Part shown: positions 56,643 to 64,000 of the stretch, piece by piece
How positions within the stretch are numbered: the first letter of the stretch is position 1
Layout: each line of letters starts with the position of its first letter
Assembly (NCBI GenBank): GCA_964035795.1
Contig: OZ038320.1
Location: 15,442,381 to 15,506,380 of the forward strand
DNA length: 64,000 nt
Reading direction: 5' to 3'
Origin: Pterobdella sp. o SKG-2022
Lineage: Eukaryota > Annelida > Clitellata > Hirudinida > Piscicolidae
The notes under the pieces: generated by a model
The model's database searches: none
What the model saw: only the letters and a program-made list of their open reading frames with translations
What the model was told of the DNA's origin: nothing
Program-made: the position numbers and the translations under genes

Positions 56643-57770
56643 GCATTTTCATGCATAATTAACTAACCATTCAATATTTTATATTAGTTATGCCTCGCTT
56701 ATTTCTAAGTCAGTATCATCTATATCCAAAATCTTTGGTTATTATCACTTTGCCTTCGTCAAACATCATTTAATCTCGTTTTCCAACTATTATTTGTTAT
56801 TTTAAAATTAGTTTGGAAATGCATTTTCATGGAGTTCTAGTTGGTGCTTAAATTATATCCAATGAAAGTTAATATAGAATTTCTTGTTAGCCCAATTCAT
56901 TTTTTCCATTTTTTGCTAACACCATTATCAATGATAATATTTAAACGATCTTTATATGTATTTTAATCGTAGTTAAGGTTTTAACTGGTTTTGAAAATTT
57001 ATTTTCTTTTGATTTTTTAGAAGATGATATTTATTTTAGCATCAAACAATGGAGTTATTGATATTTTATAGTTTTTAAAAGCTCCATAAATATTTGGATA
57101 CGGTTTATTATTGCTTAATATACTTCGTTAATCACCATTTAATTATAAAAGCGTTTTCATTTTAAAGTTGATTTTAATCAAATGTTACTATTGCGCTGAC
57201 AAAATTAAGTATTGAAGTTTCACATCGATTATCTTTCTTTATGAGTTGCATCAAAATTATTATAATCGATTCATTAAGGATTTATTACATCTATTTATTT
57301 TATTTAATTTACATGGCGTTAATGGTAATATTCATTTTCAAGGCTCAATTAGTAGTTTTAGGTTTGTTTTATTTCATTAGAAGCGTCTCTTGATTGCCTA
57401 ATGTTACAAGGTGGTAAGATGAAAACTTGATTGATCAATTGGTGTGCAAGGGGTCCATCTCGCAATGAATGTACATATCTATGGATTTGAATGTATTCAA
57501 CGTATTGTAATAGGTCACTAGTTATTTCCTTTGTTTTGGAGTTACAAACGCTGTCATTCATATTATATCACCTTAATTGTAATGATTGCAAGGTACTATT
57601 AAAAATTTCAAAATGGTTTATGCAAGGTATTATGTAAGTTTTTATGGCTTTCAATTATTTTCAAGAATTCTATATGTAAAAATAGTTTACATTATTTGTT
57701 AAAATGTTTATAAATGCATTGATGCCTTAATTTAGATTAAAGATTGAAATTTTTTTGTTTTCACTAAATC
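56643..57770 (+). promoter_or_regulatory. Imp: Probable Imp 3' UTR
   Basis: About 1.1 kb of AT-rich, transposon-free sequence follows the Imp stop codon, in contrast to the LINE-packed introns. It holds a PUF/Pumilio-type element TGTACATA at 57470-57477, an AU-rich stretch near 57293-57306 and an ATTAAA poly(A) signal variant at 57736-57741 followed by a T-rich run. No AATAAA was found in this stretch. The 3' end is therefore a guess. Confidence 0.5.
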
Positions 57771-58779
57771 TTATTTGAGTGAACAAAAATTAGACTTATG
57801 TAACCATAAATAGCATTTAAATAATGGTTCCAGAAAATTTTATAAATATCCAATGATATCTTTATGAAAAAAATTGTTTTTGTAAAAGATTATTTTCTAT
57901 TTCATCTATTCTAACTGCTCTCAAAGTAGTCTAGTATGCATTATTTTGGTGGGATGTGTGTTTTATTTAATGTTCCAGCGTCTAAAAATCAGTTCAGTAA
58001 ATTTAGGAGGAAATTGAACTAATTTGTCATTGTGATCTTTTGGAGAAAATGGCATTGCAGTGTATAAAGTTTAGTCGTAAAGTTTGCAGCTGGATTCTAA
58101 GCGTTTCTTCTGTGTTTTTACAAATTTTTCGTTCTGCGTTATTATGAAAAAAATCAAAGTTTTTCAGTACATAATTTGACATTTCTCTTTTTAGCTTTTC
58201 GTTAGATAACCTTCAACCTGAAATTTTCAAAAGGTATGAAGCCTTTTTTTACGACTGGCCTGTTACTAAGTATTTTTCTGTTCCCTATGCTATTTTGCTT
58301 TGGTAGCAAATTTTGTCGGCCTAGTTGTCATAGTGGTAAGCTACGTCAAACATCGATTTCTGAAGTAACGGATTAACGGTAAGAACCAACATCACAATGA
58401 TTAAACCAATTTGAAATGAAAAGTGAGACAGTTTGAAAAAGGAATTGTTCATACAAAATACATATTCTTTGTCTGGACACTAAAAAAGTATAAGCAAATT
58501 CGGGCGAATTCAAGCAAGTTATTCTAGAAAAAACGCTTTGGACATGTACTTCCCAGCCTTTAATGCAGCAGTCTTGAAAAATATCCTAGGTCTGACGCCA
58601 AAGGTGATTAAAAGAACTGTTCCGGTGCTTTCTAAGATACTGGTTTGGAAAAGACATGATGTTTTGACCAAAAGAGATTTTTCACAAATTCTATGTGAAA
58701 TCACTGATTAAAATTGTAATGATAATAAGCTACGAACTTTATTATAGCGATATTCAACTCAGAGAGTTTCAAGATCACT
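57771..58779. other. Flank after the probable Imp 3' UTR, mostly unassigned
   Basis: At 58317-58345 cggcctagttgtcatagtgg, taagctacg resembles a tRNA A box, without a good B box. 58490-58710 contains an open + strand frame reading KNALDMYFPAFNAAVLKNIL then GLTPKVIKRTVPVLSKILVW, which is not recognised. No other feature seen. The poly(A) site of Imp could also lie here. Confidence 0.35.
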
Positions 58780-59500
58780 AGATATTTATCAAGATAATGA
58801 TGCTCGTCTTTCGCGGTTGAAGACAACCACAACTTCTATTCTTGAGTTCTGTGGGTGCGAAGATGGCTGGTCAGACCAACCCTCGGACTGAAGTGCCTTG
58901 TACAGTGTAAACAGAAATACGCTGAAGCAAAACCAAACTGAGAGACAGTACTTGCTCTTATTTTGCGACGCTGGCGTTTCCGCTTCTATTTTTCCACACG
59001 CCTCGCTTTAAAGCTCGACACATCAATGGAAACAGTGATGCACCAGGTAAGCCGGTCTCAGGCTATTTCTTTCCAGGTATTAGAATCGGTGCTTCAATGT
59101 TTTAGAAAAGCTTTCAGAGTGTTCTTATATCGCTTTCTCTGACCTCCAAGAAAGCGTTTGCCATCAATCAGCTCACCAAAAAGCAGTCGCTTTGACAGAC
59201 GTTCGTCAGGCAATTTGAGTACTTGTTCTGCCCATTTGAGGTGGAAGCGTTTGAGAAACACATGAATGCTTTCTATTTTAGCTCTGGAGTTTCTCTATGT
59301 CGGGCACTTTGTCCTTCCATTTGATGTAAAGTAATTTTCGAAGACATCGCATGTGGAAAGAGCTCAGCTGCCTGACGACCATACACAGTCCATGCATCGC
59401 AGGCGTATAGTAGTTTAGAAAGAAGGACTGCACGGTACATCTTCAGCTTGGTCAGAAGGCTGACCCCTCTTTTCTCCCACATTTTCTTTCAGAATTTTCC
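58780..59500 (-). mobile_element. LINE C-terminal fragment (family L), antisense
   Basis: Minus strand 59482-59270: WEKRGVSLLTKLKMYRAVLL, SKLLYACDAWTVYGRQAAEL, then a decayed block with FPHAMSSKITLHQM-WKDKVPDIEKL-type text, then ANAFLEVRESDIRTL near 59150. Downstream, weak traces of a C2H2-like tail (CTLYKALQSEGWSDQPSSHP; NRERRASLS near 58900-58810). This layout (thumb, HLRKIL-IKWQDKVPDTE block, C2H2 tail) belongs to a common animal LINE type. Confidence 0.6.
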
Positions 59501-59692
59501 GTTATAAAAATAGTCTAATACAGTAACACTCTATAACTTCATAAAATGAAGCAACTTTTTAGATATTTTTATTTATTTAAACTAAAATTTGCAAAAAAAT
59601 GTCAAAAAAATAGTTTAAATGCTGCTTCATTTTATGAAATTATTTTGAAACAATTGACAAAACATTGATAAATGATGTTTAAAGAACTTCAT

Positions 59693-62600
59693 CCGGCCCG
59701 ATGTTGCACCACCTTGACGTGGTAGGACGGCTTGTATGTCCCAGTGACTCCCAAGGTTATATAAGCGGAGGCTTTGGCTTCTGGAAGGTTCAACCATGTT
59801 CAGAAGGTTTGAGGAGTAGAGTCTAGACAAAACGGTGCATCCTGACCCTCCAGGTTGGGGGTTGTGCTGCGGGTTACCTACCTACACATAGAAAAAAAGC
59901 AATTTACAGAAACCAACAACAACTATAACCAGAAATCCTCTATTTCAGAGAGAGCTGGAATTCCTTTTAGGAAATTTATGACGCGTTGCAACCAAACTCA
60001 TCAGGCAGCTGCAGGGCTGAAGACCCATCCTCACCCAGAAACACTCTTATATAAAAATCCTAGATTGCTTTCACAAAATTCTGTTTTTCTGGGAAAATGG
60101 AATGTGAGAACACTCTGGGAGACAGAAAAATGTGCACAAGCAGCGAGGGAAATGCAGAGATACAATCTTGCACTCATGGGCATGTGCGAACTACGTTGGA
60201 CTGGTCATGGAGAGACCGAATTGCAAACAAGGGAGACGTTGCTCTATTCAGGCAAAAACGAAGCACGCCATAAAGCTGGTGTAGAAATCCTCTTGTCCAA
60301 AAAAGCGGCTAACCGTTTGCTAGAATGAAATCCTGTGTCAGACCGCATTATCACAGCACGCTTCGAGTCACGCTTCAAGAAAGTGTCTATTATTATGTGT
60401 TGTGCGCCTACCAGCACATCAGAAGAGGAAGATAAGAACAGCTTCTGTGCCCAACTCCAATCAGTTCTAGACAAGATCCCGAACCGAGACATGCTCATCT
60501 TAATGGGGGACATGAATGCGAAGGTTGGAGCAGACAACACTGATAGAGAGCGCGAGATGGGAAGACATGGACTTGGAGAAATGAACGAAAATGGGGAGAT
60601 GCTAGCTGACTTCTGCTCCATCAATAGTCTCGTTATTGGAAGTACAATCATTTTTCATCAAAAATGCCACAAAGCCACTTGGGATTCTTTTGATAAGCTG
60701 ACAAAAAATCAAATTGACCACGTCATGGTGAGACAACCCTACAGAAGCTCACTGCAAGATGTTAGGGTGAGACGCGGCGCCGACATTGGGTCAGACCACT
60801 ATCTCGTCGTCACAAAGATCAAGATGCGGCTATCCACAAGAAAGAATCTGCCAAAACCAAGAAAAAAGTTCAATGTCAGGAAACTGAAACAAAGACACAA
60901 AGCAAATGTTTCAGCTTTCTCTTCACAACCGCTTCAAAGTGCTACAGTCAAATCAAGCAGAAACAGTTGAGCAGAGATGGTCAACATTCAAAGAAGCAGT
61001 TGCGGGAGCATGTGAAGACGTCTTGAAACAAGCATATTTTAGAAGGAAACAGTGGATCAGTGACGAACCATGGAAAAAGGTGGAGAAAAAAAAGCTGGCA
61101 AAACAAGAGATGAACCAGGCAAAGACTCGCCAACAGAAACAGCAAGCATCTGACAGACATTCCGCTCTCAAAAGAAGTCAAAAAAGAGCTAAGAGCAGAC
61201 AAACGAATGTACTTCAAGACTTTTGCTGATGAAGCAGAGGAGGCGGCTAGCAAGGGCGATCTTAAGACTTTATATGCCACCACCAGAATCCTGAGTGGAC
61301 GACACTGTAATCCAAACAAGCCTGTGAGAAACAAAGAAGGGAGACTGCTTACAATGGTGGAAGACCAACTAGCGAGGTGGAAGGAACATTTTCAAAAAGT
61401 TCTAAATCGACCTGCATTAGAGCAAAGACCTCAACTGAACCTGGGTGATCCACTCGACATCAACATTGGAGAGATCACCAAAGAAGAAATTCACAAAGCC
61501 CTAGGTAGTTTGAAAAATGGAAAGGCTGCTGGCACAGACAACATCCCAGCGGAGGCGTTGAAGAAAGAGGAACGGACATCATTAACCACCTGCATCAATT
61601 GCTCAATCTGATATGGGCAACAGAGAAGATACCAACAGAGTGGAGCAAAGGACTATTAGTGAAACTTCCCAAACACGGTGACCTTACTCAGTGGGGCAAA
61701 TGGCGAGGAATTACACTGCTGTCCATTCCCAGCAAAGTCTTATCAAAAATCATCTTGGAGCGAATGAAAGATGCCATTGACAATGTGTTGAGAGATGAGC
61801 AAGCTGGCTTCAGAAAAGAACGTTTTTGTGCCGACTAGATTGCGACCCTCAGAATCATAGTGGATCAATCCATCGAATGGCAGTCAACCCTTTACACGTG
61901 CTTCATTGATTTTTAGAAGGCGTTTGATAGTTTTGACAGAGAATCAACCTGGAACATACTTCTCCATTATGGTGTCCCAATAAAGTTTGTCGACACTGTC
62001 AAAGCACTTTATGAAGGGTTTTCATGCCAAGACATCCATGCCGGAAAACTCTCTAAAAGCTTTGAGATTTCTTTCGGAGTTAGACAGAGCTGCCTACTGT
62101 CTCCACTTTTGTTTCTTGTCGTACTAGACTGGGTGACAAAGAAGGCTTACGGAAGTTCCGGAAAGGCATCCAGTGGACTCTCACGTCGAAGTTAGAAGAC
62201 CTTGCGTTCGCTGACGACTTGGCTCTATTGTCGCACCGTCTGCAAGACATGGAAGAGAAAGTGAGAAATCTTGAAACCACAGCACAAAAGGCTGGTCTAA
62301 AAATTAACCATAAAAAGACCAAGTTACTGCGCATTAATAAGCAACAGGAAGGCCCTGTTACCGTCTCCAGGAAAGCAGTAACAGACGTCGATGACTTCGT
62401 GTATCTAGGTAGCAAGATCAGCCAAACGGGAGGTACAGATGAACACATCAAGGCTAGGCTGAAGAAAGCTCGACAAGGATTTGCCATGTTAAGACCCGTG
62501 TGGATAGCGAACAGCATCTCCACCAAAACTAAACTCAGAATCTTCAACTCCAACGTGAAGTCTGTGCTTCTTTATGGGTCAGAAACTTGGAGAGCGATCA

Positions 62601-62993
62601 ACAACAACACGAAAAAGATGCAAACCTTCGTCAATGGCTGCCTTCGACAGATCCTCCGTTTGAGATGGTTCAACAAAGTGCCGAACGCCGAGCTATGGAC
62701 ATCCACAAATCAACAACCAATGAATGTCCAAGTCAAACGGCGAAAATAGCGATGGATCGGTTACACCCTACGGAAAGAGCCTGGAAACATTACCAGACAG
62801 ACGCTTGAATGGAACCCGCATGAGAAGAAAAGGAGGGGACGTCCAAAGCAGATCTGGAGGAGAAGTCTAAACTGTGAGCTGCGGAACTCTGGCTTAACAT
62901 GGGAAGTGCCCAAAACCAGCGCCAGAGACAGAGGGAGATGGAAGAAAGTTTTTGAGGCTCTATGTTCCCTTAGGAGTTTAAAGGAATAATAAT
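59693..62993 (+). mobile_element. LINE family K, apparently full length (3.3 kb) with perfect 12-bp TSD
   Basis: It is flanked by AAAGAACTTCAT at 59681-59692 and 62994-63005. The 5' UTR has the Cys-rich-looking leader ttgcaccaccttgacgtggt and ggttgggggttgtgctgcgg found in a widespread group of LINEs. An endonuclease-RT ORF fills the rest and the element ends in (AAT)n: ggaataataataaa. The TSD, the retained 5' UTR and long open stretches make it the youngest and most complete element here. Confidence 0.9.
59855..62989 (+). pseudogene. Endonuclease-reverse transcriptase ORF of LINE K, inactivated
   Basis: Domains in order: endonuclease start FLGKWNVRTLWETEKCAQAA (60088), MGMCELRWTGHG, SDRIITARFESRFKKVSII, LILMGDMNAKVGADNTDRER (60497, GDMN motif), KNQIDHVMVRQPYR, GADIGSDHYLVVTKIKMRLS (60780, catalytic SDH). 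Linker to 61480. RT: GKAAGTDNIPAEALKK (61520), GLLVKLPKHGDLTQWGKWRG (61648), EQAGFRKERFCAD (61799), FIDF-KAFDSFDRESTW (61900), VRQSCLLSPLLFLVVLDW (62080), LAFADDLALLSHRLQDME (62203, catalytic FADD). C-terminal TKLRIFNSNVKSVLLYGSET (62524), ending in a stop near 62988. Defects: TGA at 60326, frameshifts near 60920, 61210, 61600 and 62150, stops at 61837 and 61914. Confidence 0.88.
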
Positions 62994-63005
62994 AAAGAAC
63001 TTCAT

Positions 63006-63164
63006 ATTTTCTCAAAAACTCTGTTTTCAACCATCTTCCAAAATTTTCGCGTTTTCAAACTGTTTTAATAACTTAGATTTTTAACATCAATACTACGCCT
63101 TCCAATACTATTCATCTTTGACTTTTGCATACATTAGTTGAATCCGAAAATTTGAGCTTTTGCC
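63006..63164. other. Short unassigned spacer
   Basis: AT-rich sequence between the K target site and the antisense CR1-like fragment. Confidence 0.3.
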
Positions 63165-63860
63165 TTCCGGTTATTTCAGAAATAGATAACAGCTCTTTTG
63201 GTAGATATTTTGACCGATTTTTAGCTTGTATTTAAATATTAATATTAAAATTTTATATACAATCTTATCTTCAACTTCAAGCTGATGTAAATTTTTAAAA
63301 ACCGGAGCTCTATATTTAAACTTCTTTGAACCTGTAATTAACATGGCTGTAATATGGATAAGAGACTGAACTCTACACAGCTGCTTCTCAGATAACCCAG
63401 CTAAAAATTTGTTGCCATAATCTACTCTGTACAAGATTGAAGCTTCAACGATTCTTAAAAAAGACTCATCTGCTTGAAGTTTGAGAAGACTGCTTGAAAC
63501 ATCTTATATGTGAGTTCATGCTCACGTCTCCGAAAAAATCCATGAAAACACCAAGGTTCTTAACACTTTCTGAAAGTGTAATAAAAGTATCTAGTATATT
63601 AAATTGTTTGATTGGTAATTTATTCACTTTTAAAAAAAAATCATATAGCTTCAGTTTTGGACCTAGTGAGTTTGAAACAATTGGATTCCATCCAGGCTGC
63701 CGTCTCATCAATACAGTCAGACAATCATTTCTACAATTGCTAAGTTTCACCAAAAACACAGCTAGAACATAGTTCAGTCTCATCCGCATACTGATGAAAT
63801 CTCAAATGGTGTTTCCAAAAATTGTTTCTAGATCATTAGGGGACAGTTTATATAAAGGCG
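63165..63860 (-). mobile_element. CR1-like LINE fragment (J type), antisense
   Basis: Minus strand 63789-63466: RMRLNYVLAVFLVKLSNCRN-type text, NSLGPKLKLYDFFLKVNKLP, ITLSESVKNLGVFMDFFGDV, SMNSHIRCFKQSSQ (cf. [20 protein letters not shown] in the sense J copy). Then 63434-63171: VDYGNKFLAGLSEKQLCRVQ, SLIHITAMLITGSKKFKYRA, PVFKNLHQLEVEDKIVYKIL. Truncated before the C-terminal end and decayed. Confidence 0.75.
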
Positions 63861-64000
63861 GCCAATACGGCACCTTGTGACACAAAAGTATGGAGAAAAA
63901 TAAATTAGACTTAAAGTTTCTGTTAGTAAAATAACTGAAACCTATTATTCAAATATCAATAAAAATTAACGTCGATATTATGAGAAAAAATTTTAGTACA
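63861..64000. other. Window end, unassigned
   Basis: It may still be CR1-like sequence 5' of the fragment (ctagatcattaggggacagt on the + strand), but no domain is recognised. Confidence 0.3.

Noticed and set aside
1..64000. CRISPR arrays, bacterial operons, rRNA genes
   Set aside because: No regularly spaced short repeats, no ribosome-binding-site linked ORF series and no rRNA-like sequence; the gene has spliceosomal introns.

Overview
The window is animal nuclear DNA, AT-rich and crowded with dead retrotransposons. It carries the 3' part of one host gene on the + strand: an IGF2BP/Imp (ZBP1/Vg1RBP) family mRNA-binding protein. Ten exons between 14932 and 56642 splice in frame into 374 visible residues with four KH domains (GXXG loops GKKG, GREG, GTAG, GKGG), a short basic tail and a stop codon. 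About 1.1 kb of a likely 3' UTR follows. Exons upstream of KH1, including any RRM exons, lie before the window. The KH3-KH4 spacer (IFEKM...EGF...DDVRL) recalls insect Imp. With the mix of LINE families this suggests an invertebrate, perhaps an arthropod, but the species cannot be fixed from sequence alone.

Almost everything else is mobile DNA, mostly non-LTR retrotransposons (LINEs) broken by truncation, nesting, stops and frameshifts. Working family names are used here. 'A': two long copies (16505-18920, 27566-30585) and several short internally deleted derivatives. 'B': four antisense copies (24806-27480, 34800-35240, 38129-39560, 43165-44470), with a tetranucleotide tail where the 3' end is present. 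'C': 8600-11850. 'D': several antisense 3' fragments. 'E': 3286-6300 antisense, 20640-21190 and 52190-53270 sense. 'F': a family with a PHD-like finger and a decayed 2A-like peptide (35241-37680, plus fragments at both ends of 1-2400, 4811-5550 and 50604-50739). 'G': an RNase H-bearing element nested in F (253-1823). 'I': 44490-47990 antisense. 'J': CR1-like (32498-33575, 63165-63860). 'K': nearly complete 3.3-kb element with perfect 12-bp target-site duplications (59693-62993). 'M': 22721-23836, nested in an A derivative. 'N': 31300-32500 and 48000-49580.

DNA transposons are represented by piggyBac-like (PGBD) remnants and TTAA-flanked MITEs around 40980-43142 and 55703-56355, sharing a 16-bp palindrome. 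Two copies of a tRNA-derived SINE sit in tandem at 51382-51773, and a tRNA-like promoter lies on the minus strand near 54310-54395.

Layout: 1-14931 is the last part of an intron upstream of KH1 and is LINE debris; 14932-34472 holds exons 1-7 separated by LINE-filled introns; 34473-49728 is a 15.3-kb intron made of F, B, D, piggyBac, I and N; 49729-56642 holds exons 8-10; 56643 onward is 3' UTR and flank, then antisense LINE L, element K and a CR1 fragment. No other host gene, rRNA, CRISPR array or bacterial-type operon was seen.
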